64,000 nt of DNA from Zeimonas sp046347945 (GTDB lineage: Bacteria; Pseudomonadota; Gammaproteobacteria; Burkholderiales; Burkholderiaceae_E). The notes beneath the pieces are model-generated. The model searched no databases and was not told where the DNA came from. It was given only the letters and a program-made list of their open reading frames with translations. Both the position numbers and the translations under genes were made by a program. Of this stretch, positions 25,781 through 36,414 are shown one piece after another. How positions within the stretch are numbered: the first letter of the stretch is position 1; the number at the start of each line of letters is the position of its first letter. The DNA lies in NCBI GenBank assembly GCA_046347945.1, contig JAXMFB010000008.1, positions 1 through 64,000 on the forward strand. The letters run 5' to 3'.

Positions 25781-27142
25781 TCAGGCGAGAGCCGCCGTCG
25801 TGCCCCGTGGCGCCGCGTCGCCCGCCGGGGGCGCGCGCAGGGCCCCCGTCGTCGCGATCGCCCAGCGGGCTGCCTGCGTCTCGGCGTCAGCAATGCCGGG
25901 GATCCCGACACCGGCCATCGATCGACACAGATGCTGCACCAAGGTCGCGTCGGCCTGCTCGCGCGCCTCGCACAGGCGCAGCAGCTTCCCGAGATCCCCG
26001 TCGCGCTCGCACAAGGCCGAGCGCACCTCTGCCGCAAGCGGAAGGTCTGCCAGCGTCTCGCGCAAGGGGGTGCCGAGCAGGACATCGACCTTCGACAGCA
26101 TGCCCGTCATGAAGGCCTGCTCGGCCAGGCGTGCCTCGCCCGGTCGCCACGTCCGGGCGACAAGCTCCATCATTCGCGCACGGGCGAGCACCTGGAAGAC
26201 CAGCGGATCGTCATGCGGCGCGAGCCCGTTGCGATCGGCGTACAGCATCAGCTGGGCCCAACGGCCAATCTGCCCCGTGCCGATCATGCCGATCGCGCCT
26301 CCGATCGAATCGACCTGGCGCCCCAACCCGGTCGCACTCGCGTTGACGAGCCGAAGCAGCCGCGTCGTCAGCGCAGGCAGGCGGGCGAGCTCCCTCGCCA
26401 GCGCCGACGTGCCCGCCTCGGCCTCGATCAGCTGGAGTACCCGCATGACGTCGGCAACCGAAGACGGCACGCGACGGGCTCGAAGCACCTGGGGCCGGGA
26501 GAAGAAGTAGCCCTGGAAGAGTTCGAACCCCGACTTGCGAGTGGTCTCGAACTGTTCGAGCGTCTCGACTTTCTCCGCGAGAAGCGTCTTGCCTGTCGGC
26601 CGCAGGCGTTCGAGCAAGCGCGCCCAACCCGGCGGCCCGCTCGCCAGCAAGTCGACCTTCACGATGTCGACCAGCGGCAGCAGCGCAAGGCGCGGGTCTT
26701 CGCTGTCCGCGACGTCGTCCAGTGCAATCCGGTAGCCGAGGTGCCGCAGCTGGGCGAGGCGCTCGCCGAGCTCGGCGTCGACCGGGGTCGTCTCGAGCAC
26801 CTCGAGCACGAAGCGCTCCGGCGGCAGCAGCGTGACGAGGTCGCTCGTCAGCATCGAGTAGTCGGCGTTCAGGTATCCAGGATACGGCCCGAGGCTGTCG
26901 GCGATTCCGATGTCGGTCAGCGCATGAACGACCACGCGTGCGGTGGTCTGCAGGTCGCTCAGGGCGTCCGGGGCGGGCAGACCCGGGGCCTGATGCCCCG
27001 GCCCCCGAAACAGGAGTTCGAAGGCAACCAGCCCGCCTCGCGCATCGAGGATGGGCTGCCTGCCGAGGAATGCGTCCTCGCTCACGGCCGGTTCTTCAAG
27101 TGATTCACGATGCGCCTCCTCGATCCCGAGCGACGTTAGCAT
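25781..27142 (-). CDS. EAL and HDOD domain signalling protein (YuxH type)
   Basis: A 453-residue protein with an N-terminal EAL-like domain (residues about 25-220) and a C-terminal HDOD domain (about 230-430). The EAL part retains FELLFRG, YLNADYSML, FVLEVLET, IALDD and DIVKVD, plus AEKVET and GFELFQGYFF. The loop after IALDD reads VADSED instead of the FGTGYSS needed for dimerisation and catalysis in active phosphodiesterases. It is therefore probably a c-di-GMP-binding or degenerate regulator. HDOD domains occur in non-catalytic signalling proteins. The ATG at 27142 is the best start by homology. It is divergent from an Asp-box lipoprotein gene. Confidence 0.85.
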   Translation of the reverse strand: MLTSLGIEEAHRESLEEPAVSEDAFLGRQPILDARGGLVAFELLFRGPGHQAPGLPAPDALSDLQTTARVVVHALTDIGIADSLGPYPGYLNADYSMLTSDLVTLLPPERFVLEVLETTPVDAELGERLAQLRHLGYRIALDDVADSEDPRLALLPLVDIVKVDLLASGPPGWARLLERLRPTGKTLLAEKVETLEQFETTRKSGFELFQGYFFSRPQVLRARRVPSSVADVMRVLQLIEAEAGTSALARELARLPALTTRLLRLVNASATGLGRQVDSIGGAIGMIGTGQIGRWAQLMLYADRNGLAPHDDPLVFQVLARARMMELVARTWRPGEARLAEQAFMTGMLSKVDVLLGTPLRETLADLPLAAEVRSALCERDGDLGKLLRLCEAREQADATLVQHLCRSMAGVGIPGIADAETQAARWAIATTGALRAPPAGDAAPRGTTAALA

Positions 27143-27348
27143 CACGCATCGGTCGCCCCCTTTCGAGGCGACGGCTGGGTTGCGCACCCCGACCGGCGGC
27201 CGCAGCGCGGATGCGCGGTACAACGCTGGTGGATGGCTCGACGACGTGCACCGCAGATCCGGACTTCGCCGCTCGCATCGCCCAGGTCGAACGATTTCGC
27301 CAGCGTTCGCCTGTCGAGCCAGGTTTTCCATTCGGGGAGGCTGAGTCG

Positions 27349-28689
27349 ATGAACGAACTCGTGCCGCGCCGGCTGTCGATCGCCGCACTCGCCGCATGGC
27401 GACCGGCCGTCGCTCTGGCGCTGGGCGCCGTGAGCGCCTGTGCCATGCTCGCCTCGACGGGCGACGCGCCGTTGAGCGTCGCCGGCGGCGAAGTCACCGT
27501 CAACAGCCTGGACTGCGCCGCCGACGGCAGCGTCGTCGCCGCCGGTTCGCTCGAAACCGGGTCCGGGCTCGAAGGCGTGGTGCTCCGGTCCTCCGATCGC
27601 GGCGCCACCTGGCAGCGGGCGACGCTCGATCCCCCGGCGCCGGGGATTTCCCTGTCGCTCGTGCGTATGCCGGTCGTGCGGGAGCCAGGCACGCTGCACG
27701 CCTCCGGATACCGGGTGGGCACAGGCCTCTTCGGCGGACAGCTGGCCTCGTCGTACCCGCCCGCCGGGTGGTGGATCGCGCAGGACGGCGGCCATGCCTG
27801 GCGTCGCACCGACGCCCCGATGCCGCTCTTTCCGACCCGTGATCCGTCGCGGCGCGTGCCGCCGATCGTCGCCGCCGATGCCTCGGGAACGCTGGTCTCG
27901 GTTCACGATCACCCCGAGCCGGGATTCTTCGACAGTGATCGGGTCGTCGTCCTGCGCTCGGTCGACGGCGGCCGCAGCTGGGTCGAGCAACTCCTGCCGC
28001 AGCTGACCGACTTCGCCGTCATCGTTGCCGACTCGAATGGCCGGATGGCGGTGGCCGGCCTCGCGCGCGACGCGGGGGCCATCCTGTGGTCCGGCGACTC
28101 GGGAGCGACCTGGACCGAAGCCTTCCTGCCCACGCCGGCGAGCCGCGACCTGCGCCTGTATCGCAACCCCGACGGAACGCTGATCGCCTACGACGCCGCC
28201 GAACTCGAATGGCACGGAACGAGCACGCACCTGTACCGCTCGGACGATGCGGGCAGGACCTGGAGCGTTCCGGCCGCATTCCGGGCCGGCCGCGTCGTGG
28301 CGCTGACCGGCAACGCGCGCGGCCGCCTCGTGGCGCTGACGTCGTCGGGAATCGTGCTGGTCTCGGACGACGCCGGCCGCCGATGGCGGGGCGCCGCGAA
28401 CCGGACGATACCGCGCTCCCCCGTCGAAGCCGCGTCGATGGTCGTCGCCGGCGACGGCGTGATCGTGGCGACGCTCGACCGCGCCACGTTCATCCGCTCG
28501 ACCGACTGGGGCGAGACCTGGGCCCCCGTCGACTCCGGCCTGCCCGACGGCCAATACGCGCTGTCGGAGAGCTGCACCGACGGACGCGGGCTGATCGTCG
28601 TCGCCGGGTCGGCCGGCGCATTGACCCGCTCGATCGACCGCGGCGCGACCTGGAGCGCGGCCCGCATGGAGCAGCTGCGCCGGCGATAA
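27349..28689 (+). CDS. Asp-box (BNR) beta-propeller, probable lipoprotein
   Basis: A 446-residue exported protein with eight Asp-box repeats: SSDRGATW, AQDGGHAW, SVDGGRSW, SGDSGATW, SDDAGRTW, SDDAGRRW, STDWGETW and SIDRGATW. These form a sialidase-like propeller. The N-terminal hydrophobic stretch ends VSAC near residue 32, a plausible lipobox, so the mature protein may be a lipoprotein. Catalytic arginines and the Glu/Tyr of true sialidases are not evident. The ATG at 27349 has GGGGAGG 8 nt upstream. The ligand is unknown; sibling families include YCF48-like assembly factors and glycan-binding propellers. Confidence 0.75.
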   Translation: MNELVPRRLSIAALAAWRPAVALALGAVSACAMLASTGDAPLSVAGGEVTVNSLDCAADGSVVAAGSLETGSGLEGVVLRSSDRGATWQRATLDPPAPGISLSLVRMPVVREPGTLHASGYRVGTGLFGGQLASSYPPAGWWIAQDGGHAWRRTDAPMPLFPTRDPSRRVPPIVAADASGTLVSVHDHPEPGFFDSDRVVVLRSVDGGRSWVEQLLPQLTDFAVIVADSNGRMAVAGLARDAGAILWSGDSGATWTEAFLPTPASRDLRLYRNPDGTLIAYDAAELEWHGTSTHLYRSDDAGRTWSVPAAFRAGRVVALTGNARGRLVALTSSGIVLVSDDAGRRWRGAANRTIPRSPVEAASMVVAGDGVIVATLDRATFIRSTDWGETWAPVDSGLPDGQYALSESCTDGRGLIVVAGSAGALTRSIDRGATWSAARMEQLRRR

Positions 28690-28700
28690 ACAGTCGCGCA

Positions 28701-28714
28701 TTGATCCGACGCAA
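28701..28714. promoter_or_regulatory. FNR-type box upstream of acsA (weaker)
   Basis: TTGAT-CCGA-CGCAA, 8 of 10 matches to TTGAT-N4-ATCAA. A -10-like GATAGC begins at 28736, close to the class II spacing seen at the other three boxes in this window. Confidence 0.45.
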
Positions 28715-28765
28715 TGCGACCCTCGCGCCCCGGGCGATAGCCTGCGGGGCATCACCGAGGCACGC

Positions 28766-30519
<1,754 letters not shown>

Positions 30520-30523
<4 letters not shown>

Positions 30524-31509
30524 GCGTCGGGCGCGACGAGGCGCGCCGGCTGCTGTGGCAGATGCTGCGCATCCGGCGCTTCGAGGAGAAGTGCGCGCAG
30601 CTCTACAGCGCGGGCAAGATCCGCGGCTTCCTGCACCTGTACATCGGCGAGGAAGCGATCGCGACCGCGACGATGCCGGAGCTGCGCGACGACGACAGCA
30701 TCCTCGCCACCTATCGCGAGCACGGCCACGCGCTGGCGCGAGGCGTGGCTGCGGGGGCGATCATGGCCGAGATGTTCGGCAAGCGCGAGGGCTGCAGCGG
30801 GGGGCGCGGCGGATCGATGCACCTGTTCGACGTGGCCAGCCGCTTCTTCGGCGGCAACGCGATCGTCGGCGGCGCGCTGCCGATGGCGGTCGGCTTCGCC
30901 CTGTCCGAGAAGCTGCGCGGCACTGACCGTATTGCCGCCTGCTTCTTCGGCGAGGGGGCGATGGCCGAAGGCGAGTTCCACGAGGCGGCCAACCTCGCCG
31001 CGCTGTGGCGGCTGCCGGTGCTGTTCCTGTGCGAGAACAACCTCTACGCGATGGGCACGGCGCTGGGTCGCTCGGAATCCAACGTCGACCTGTGCGAGAA
31101 GGCGCACAGCTACGGCATGCACGCGCTGTCGGTCGACGGCATGGACGTGCTCGCGGTACGCGACGCGGCGCGCCGCGCGGTCGCCTCGGTGCGCGGCGGC
31201 GAGGGGCCGATGTTCGTCGAGTTCCGCACCTACCGTTTCCGCGCGCACTCGATGTTCGACCCCGAGCTCTACCGCGACAAGGCCGAAGTCGCCGAATGGA
31301 AGAAACGCTGCCCGATCGAGCGCTTCACGCAAGCCGCGCTCGCGCAGCACTGGCTGGCCGAGGCCGACGTCGCGGCGATCGAGCGCGAGGTCGCCGTCGA
31401 GGTCGATTCGGCCGTCGCGTTCGCCGAGGCGGGCACCTGGGAGCCGGTCGAGCAGCTTGCCCGCGACGTCTATGCGCGGGCGCCGGCCGCGGCGGGGGCG
31501 CCCGCATGA
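30520..31509 (+). CDS. 2-oxoacid (pyruvate/acetoin-type) dehydrogenase E1 component, alpha subunit
   Basis: A 329-residue thiamine-diphosphate-binding subunit. The ThDP motif is seen as FFGEGAMAEGEFHEAANLAA followed downstream by ENN, and YREHGHALARG and GGSMHLFD are typical of E1-alpha. It starts with GTG overlapping the acsA stop (GTGA) and ends overlapping the beta-subunit ATG. With E1-beta and E2 it decarboxylates a 2-oxoacid, or cleaves acetoin, and passes the acyl group to lipoamide. Pyruvate and acetoin versions cannot be separated by eye. Confidence 0.88.
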
Positions 31510-32492
31510 GCGCGTCGAGCCGTACCACGTACCGCGAGGCGCTGCGGGCCGGCCTGCGCGACGCGCTGGCGCGCGACGAGCGCGTGTTCCTGATGGGCGA
31601 GGACGTCGGCCGCTACGGCGGCACCTACGCGGTCAGCAAGGGCCTGCTCGAGGAGTTCGGCGAGGCCCGGGTCCGCGACACGCCGCTGTCGGAATCGGCG
31701 TTCGTCGGCGCCGGAATCGGCGCAGCCATCAACGGCATGCGCCCGATCGTCGAGGTGATGACCGTCAACTTCAGCCTGCTCGCGCTCGACCAGATCGTGA
31801 ACAACGCGGCGACGCTGCGCCACATGTCGGGCGGACAGATCAACGTGCCGGTGGTGATCCGCATGACGACCGGCGCCGGCCGACAGCTGGCGGCCCAGCA
31901 CTCGCACAGCCTGGAGGTCTGGTATGCGCACGTACCCGGCCTGCGCGTGCTCGCCCCGGCCACGCTGGCCGACGCGCGCGGCATGCTGTGGACCGCGTTG
32001 CAGGATCCCGATCCGACGATCGTCTTCGAGCACGCGATGCTGCTGCCGATGGAGGGCGATCTCGCCGACGACGCCGGCGCGGTCGACATCGACCACGCCG
32101 CCGTTCGACGACCGGGCTCGCAGCTCAGCCTGATCACCTACGGCGGGTCGCTGTTCAAGTGCCTGCAGGCGGCCGAGGTGCTCGCGAGCGAGGGCATCGA
32201 CGCGGAGGTGCTCGACCTGCGCACGCTGCGTCCGCTCGACGTCGAGGCGATCGTCGCGAGCGCCTCGAAGACGCGCCGCGCGGTCGTCGTCGACGAAGGC
32301 TGGAAGACCTGCAGCCTCGCCGCCGAGATCGTCGCCACGATCGTCGAGCACGCGTTCTACGACCTCGACGCGCCGATCGAGCGGGTGTGCAGCGCCGAGG
32401 TGCCGATCCCGTATCCGAAGCACCTCGAGGACGCAGCGCTGCCGCAGGTGGCGCGCATTGTCGCCGCGGCGCGCGAGGTGGCCCGGCGATGA
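31506..32492 (+). CDS. 2-oxoacid dehydrogenase E1 component, beta subunit
   Basis: A 328-residue transketolase-like beta subunit with VFLMGEDVGRYGG, RDTPLSESAFVGAGIGAA, MTTGAGRQLAAQHSHSLE and VVVDEGWKTC, plus a C-terminal transketolase domain. It pairs with the alpha subunit to form the ThDP site. ATGA overlaps at both ends (31506 and 32489) show strict translational coupling. Confidence 0.9.
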   Translation: MSASSRTTYREALRAGLRDALARDERVFLMGEDVGRYGGTYAVSKGLLEEFGEARVRDTPLSESAFVGAGIGAAINGMRPIVEVMTVNFSLLALDQIVNNAATLRHMSGGQINVPVVIRMTTGAGRQLAAQHSHSLEVWYAHVPGLRVLAPATLADARGMLWTALQDPDPTIVFEHAMLLPMEGDLADDAGAVDIDHAAVRRPGSQLSLITYGGSLFKCLQAAEVLASEGIDAEVLDLRTLRPLDVEAIVASASKTRRAVVVDEGWKTCSLAAEIVATIVEHAFYDLDAPIERVCSAEVPIPYPKHLEDAALPQVARIVAAAREVARR

Positions 32493-33757
32493 TCGAGTTC
32501 CGCATGCCCTCGCTCGGGGCCGACATGGAAGACGGCGTCTTCGTCGAGTGGCGCGTCGCGCCCGGCGAACGTGTCGCGCGAGGACAGGTCGCCTGTGTCG
32601 TCGAGACGCAAAAAGGCGCAATCGAAGTCGAGATCTGGGACGCGGGGACGGTCGCGAGGCTGGTCGCCGAGCCCGGCCAGAGGATCCCGGTGGGCCGGAC
32701 CATGGCGATCGTGGCCGTCGAGGGCGAAGACTGGCAGGCGGTGGCGGCGTCGAGCGCGACGGCCGCGGCCGCGGCTGGCGCTCCGACGACCACCACGGCT
32801 GCGGTGGCCCCCGTGCCCGCCGCAATCCCGGGGCCCGCGATGCAGGCCGCGGCGAAGCCGGCCGCCCGGCTGGGCCTGCCACCCCGCGCATCGCCCGCTG
32901 CGCGCAAGCGCGCAGCCGAGTTGGGCGTTGACCTCGATGCGCTGGCCGCTGTCACCGGCGGCGCGCCGATCAACGTCGCCGACGTCGAACGCGCCGCCGC
33001 GACCCCTCCGGCGCCGGCGCCGGCCCTCTCTGCTGCCCCGGTCGCGGCGGGAGCGCCTCCGGCCGGGACTGCGCCGGGCGCGGCCGCGTCCCCCGAGGCG
33101 GCGATGCGCGCGGCGATCGCCGCGGCGATGGCGCGGTCCAAGCGCGAGATCCCGCACTACTACCTCGGCACGGAGATCGACGTCGAGTGCGCGCTGCAGT
33201 GGCTCGAGCGCTTCAACGAGGGGCGTCCGCTTGCCGGCCGGGTGCTGTTCGCGGCGCTCGCGCTGCGCGCCATCGCCCTCGCGTTGCGCGCGGTGCCCGA
33301 CCTCAACGGCCAGTTCGTCGACGGGCGCTTCCGACGATCGGAGTCGATCCACGTCGGCGTCGTCACGTCGCTGCGCGGCGGCGGGGTCGTGGTGCCCGCG
33401 GTCCACGACGCCGACCGGCTCGAGCTGCCCGAACTGATGACGTCGCTTCGCGACGTGCTGGCGCGCGCGCGCAGCGGCCGCCTGCGCAGCTCCGACCTCG
33501 CCGACTCGACGATCACGGTGACCAATCTCGGCGACCTGGGCGTCGAGACCGTCTACGGCGTGATCTACCCGCCGCAGGTTGCGCTGGTCGGGCTCGGACG
33601 CGTGCTCGCCCGGCCGACGGTACGCGACGGCGCGATCGTCGCGACGCGCACGATGAACGCCACGCTGTCCGGCGATCACCGCGTCACCGACGGGCTCACC
33701 GGCGCGCGCTTCCTGTCGGCATTGCGCGAGAGATTCGAACACCCGGAGGCCCCATGA
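32489..33757 (+). CDS. dihydrolipoamide acyltransferase E2 component
   Basis: A 422-residue E2. The N-terminal lipoyl domain carries the lipoylated Lys42 in ETQKGAIE. An Ala/Pro-rich linker runs from about 85 to 130. The peripheral subunit-binding domain is at about 130-165 (PRASPAARKRAAELGVD) and is followed by a second Ala/Pro linker. The catalytic acyltransferase domain ends with SGDHRVTDG (His397, Asp401). It accepts acyl groups from E1 and transfers them to CoA or possibly another thiol. No E3 (dihydrolipoamide dehydrogenase) gene is nearby, so E3 must be shared. An ACP gene follows with an ATGA overlap. Confidence 0.9.
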   Translation: MIEFRMPSLGADMEDGVFVEWRVAPGERVARGQVACVVETQKGAIEVEIWDAGTVARLVAEPGQRIPVGRTMAIVAVEGEDWQAVAASSATAAAAAGAPTTTTAAVAPVPAAIPGPAMQAAAKPAARLGLPPRASPAARKRAAELGVDLDALAAVTGGAPINVADVERAAATPPAPAPALSAAPVAAGAPPAGTAPGAAASPEAAMRAAIAAAMARSKREIPHYYLGTEIDVECALQWLERFNEGRPLAGRVLFAALALRAIALALRAVPDLNGQFVDGRFRRSESIHVGVVTSLRGGGVVVPAVHDADRLELPELMTSLRDVLARARSGRLRSSDLADSTITVTNLGDLGVETVYGVIYPPQVALVGLGRVLARPTVRDGAIVATRTMNATLSGDHRVTDGLTGARFLSALRERFEHPEAP

Positions 33758-34011
33758 CGACGACGCTGGCCGGCATCAGGCAGGCAGTGATCGCCAGTGT
33801 CCAGGCGATCGCGCCCGAGGCGGACTTCGCCGCGCTCGATCCGCGGCGCCCGTTTCGCGAGGAGCTCGACCTCGACTCGTTCGATTTCCTGAACGTGCTG
33901 ATCGAGTTGCACGCCCGGCTCGGGGTCGAGATCCCGGAGGTCGACTATGGCAAGGTGGGGACGCTGGAGGCGCTGCTCGCCTATCTCGCGGGGCGGCTCG
34001 ACGCAAGCTGA
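33754..34011 (+). CDS. acyl carrier protein
   Basis: An 85-residue ACP-fold protein with the phosphopantetheine site DLDSFDF (Ser42) and conserved flanking helices (FLNVLIELHARLGVEIPE). Its ATG overlaps the E2 stop, so it belongs to the same operon as the dehydrogenase. It is not beside fab genes, so it is not the fatty-acid ACP. The likely role is to accept an acyl chain made or activated by the upstream enzymes. That is inference from context only. Confidence 0.82.
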   Translation: MTTTLAGIRQAVIASVQAIAPEADFAALDPRRPFREELDLDSFDFLNVLIELHARLGVEIPEVDYGKVGTLEALLAYLAGRLDAS

Positions 34012-34016
34012 GGCCC

Positions 34017-35345
34017 ATGACCGCGCTCCTCACCGATCTCTACCAGCTCACGATGATGCAGGCCTACCTCGACCGGGGGATGGACGAGCCTGCCGTGTTC
34101 GAACTGTTCGTGCGCAAGCTGCCGGCGCAGCGCAACTTCCTCGTCGCCGCAGGGCTCGAGCAGGCGATCGACTTTCTCGAGTCGCTGGCGTTCACCGCAC
34201 GTGAAATCGACTGGCTGGCGCATCAGGGGGGATTCTCCGCCGGCCTGCTCGAGCGTCTGCGTGGATTCCGGTTCACCGGCGACGTCGACGCCATGCCGGA
34301 GGGCACCGTGTTCTTCGCCGACGAGCCGGTCCTGCGCGTCACCGCGCCGCTGCCGCAGGCGCAGCTGGCCGAGAGCCGCCTGCTCAACATCGTCCACCTG
34401 CAGACGCTGATCGCCTCGAAGGCGGCGCGCATCGTGCTCGCCGCCGGCGGGCGCCAGCTGGTCGACTTCGGCATGCGGCGCGCCCACGGCGCCGAAGCGG
34501 CGCTGTTCGCGGCGCGCTCGGCCTGGCTGGCCGGCTTCGACGGCACGGCCACTGCGCAGGCCGGGCTGCAGTACGGCATCCCGGTCTTTGGCACCATGGC
34601 GCACTCGTTCGTCCAGGCGCACCGCAGCGAGCGCGAGGCCTTCGAGGACTTCGCGCGCGCGCGCCCGCAGCGTCCGGTGATGCTGGTCGACACCTACGAC
34701 ACCGAGGCCGCGGTCGCCAAGGTCATCGACCTCTACCCGCAGCTGGCGGCCGAGGGCATCCACATCGGCGGCGTGCGCCTGGACAGCGGCGACCTCGCGG
34801 CGCACGCGAAGGCGGTGCGCGCGATGCTCGACGCCGCCGGGCTCCGGCAGGTGATCGTCTTCGCGAGCGGCAACCTCGACGAGCAACGGATCGCGCGCCT
34901 GCTCGCCGACGGTGCGCCGATCGACGGATTCGGGGTCGGCACCGCGCTGGACACCTCGAGCGACGCGCCGACCCTCGATGCGGTCTACAAACTCCAGTCT
35001 TACGCCGGCGTCGCGCGCCGCAAGCGCTCCGAGGGCAAGGCCACCTGGCCGGGGATCAAGCAGGTCTGGCGTCGCGACGACGCGGGAGGCCGTCTCGCAG
35101 GAGACCGGGTCGGGCTCGTCGACGACGCGGGCGACGGCGAGCCGCTGCTGCAGCCGGTCATGCGGGCCGGCCGGCGGCTCCCGTCGAGCGCGACGCTGGC
35201 GCAGGCGCGCAGCCGCTGCGCCGCGCAACTTGCCCGGCTGCCCGAAGCGCTGCGCGCGCTCGAGCCCGCTGCGTCGCCCTACCCGGTCGAGATCTCGGAC
35301 ACGCTTCGCGCGCTGGCGCGCGAGGTCGACGCCGCCACGGCCTGA
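34017..35345 (+). CDS. pncB: nicotinate phosphoribosyltransferase
   Basis: A 442-residue NAPRTase beginning LLTDLYQLTMMQAY, the diagnostic N-terminus. It has VDFGMRRAHG and GTMAHSFVQAH around the active site, and VRLDSGDLAAHAK and GFGVGTALDTS for phosphoribosyl binding. It makes nicotinate mononucleotide from nicotinate and PRPP in NAD salvage. It starts 5 nt after the ACP stop, so it is probably co-transcribed with the dehydrogenase operon. A PRPP synthase gene lies 1 kb downstream on the opposite strand, supplying its co-substrate. Confidence 0.94.
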   Translation: MTALLTDLYQLTMMQAYLDRGMDEPAVFELFVRKLPAQRNFLVAAGLEQAIDFLESLAFTAREIDWLAHQGGFSAGLLERLRGFRFTGDVDAMPEGTVFFADEPVLRVTAPLPQAQLAESRLLNIVHLQTLIASKAARIVLAAGGRQLVDFGMRRAHGAEAALFAARSAWLAGFDGTATAQAGLQYGIPVFGTMAHSFVQAHRSEREAFEDFARARPQRPVMLVDTYDTEAAVAKVIDLYPQLAAEGIHIGGVRLDSGDLAAHAKAVRAMLDAAGLRQVIVFASGNLDEQRIARLLADGAPIDGFGVGTALDTSSDAPTLDAVYKLQSYAGVARRKRSEGKATWPGIKQVWRRDDAGGRLAGDRVGLVDDAGDGEPLLQPVMRAGRRLPSSATLAQARSRCAAQLARLPEALRALEPAASPYPVEISDTLRALAREVDAATA

Positions 35346-35358
35346 CGCGGACCCGCAG

Positions 35359-36414
35359 ATGACTGGATCGACCGCCGGCCCGGACGCCGATCCCGGCACC
35401 GAAGCCCGCCTCGGCTTCCTGATGTCGCGCGCCGCGCACGGCGCCGACCCGGCCTCCGCGCAACTGGTCGAGACGCACATGTCGTGGGTCATTGTCGCAG
35501 GCGAGCGCGTGCTGAAGATGAAGAAGCCGGTACGCTACCCGTTCCTCGACTTCTCGACGCCGGCGCTGCGCGAGCGCAACTGCCGCGAGGAGATCCGGCT
35601 GAACCGGCGCTTCGCGCCGCAGGTCTACCTGGGCCTGCTCGCGCTGCAGTGGCACGACGGCCGCTTCGCGCTGCTGCCGGAAGATCGCCTGCCGGCCCCG
35701 GGCGCCACCGTCGACTGGCTGGTGCTGATGCGCCGCCTGCCTGCCGAGCGCATGCTCGATCGCGTGATCGCGGCCGGCGCACTTCGACCCGCCGACGTCG
35801 ATGCGGTCGTCGCGGTGCTCGCCGACTTCTACCGCCGCGCCGAGCGCAGCGCGATGGACGCCGACGCCTACGTGGGCCGCTTTCGCCGCGAGCAAGCGAT
35901 CGACCGGCAGATCCTGCTGCACCCCCGGTTCGCGGCAGTCGCCGCCGGCGACTCGCTCGACCGGCTCGACGCCGCGAACGACGCGCATGCGGCGAGCCTG
36001 CGCCGCCGCGTCGCCCAGGGCATGGTCGTGGACGGCCACGGCGACCTGCGTCCCGAGCACGTGTGCCTGAACCATCCCCCGGTCGTGATCGACTGCCTGG
36101 AGTTCAGCGCGGAGTTGCGTCAGGTCGACCCGTTCGACGAACTGGCCTTCCTGGGCCTGGAGTGCACGGTGGCCGGCGCACCGTGGGTCGCGCAGCGACT
36201 CGTCGACGGCGTCGCTGCAGCGCTCGACGACCGGCCGCCGCAGGCCCTGATCCACCTGTACACGGCCAACCGCGCTGCGCTGCGCGCCCGCCTCGCGGTC
36301 GCCCACCTGCTCGATCCGCAGCCACGGACGCCCGAGCGCTGGCTGCCGCTCGGGCGACGCTACCTCGGTCAGGCAGCGCTGGCGCTCGACGCGCTCGACC
36401 GCTGCAGCGCATAG
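35359..36414 (+). CDS. COG2187-type aminoglycoside phosphotransferase-like protein
   Basis: A 351-residue kinase-fold protein with HMSWVIVAGERVLKMKKPVR (the ATP-binding lysine region), DGHGDLRPEHVCL (the catalytic HGD loop) and VIDCLEFSAELRQVDP (metal-binding Asp). It matches the N-terminal half of the larger COG2187 protein at 41513-43066, with shared ETHxSWV and KKPVR...FLDF strings, but lacks the C-terminal P-loop domain. The substrate is not known. The start is 13 nt after pncB. Its stop abuts the convergent PRPP synthase stop directly. Confidence 0.75.
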   Translation: MTGSTAGPDADPGTEARLGFLMSRAAHGADPASAQLVETHMSWVIVAGERVLKMKKPVRYPFLDFSTPALRERNCREEIRLNRRFAPQVYLGLLALQWHDGRFALLPEDRLPAPGATVDWLVLMRRLPAERMLDRVIAAGALRPADVDAVVAVLADFYRRAERSAMDADAYVGRFRREQAIDRQILLHPRFAAVAAGDSLDRLDAANDAHAASLRRRVAQGMVVDGHGDLRPEHVCLNHPPVVIDCLEFSAELRQVDPFDELAFLGLECTVAGAPWVAQRLVDGVAAALDDRPPQALIHLYTANRAALRARLAVAHLLDPQPRTPERWLPLGRRYLGQAALALDALDRCSA

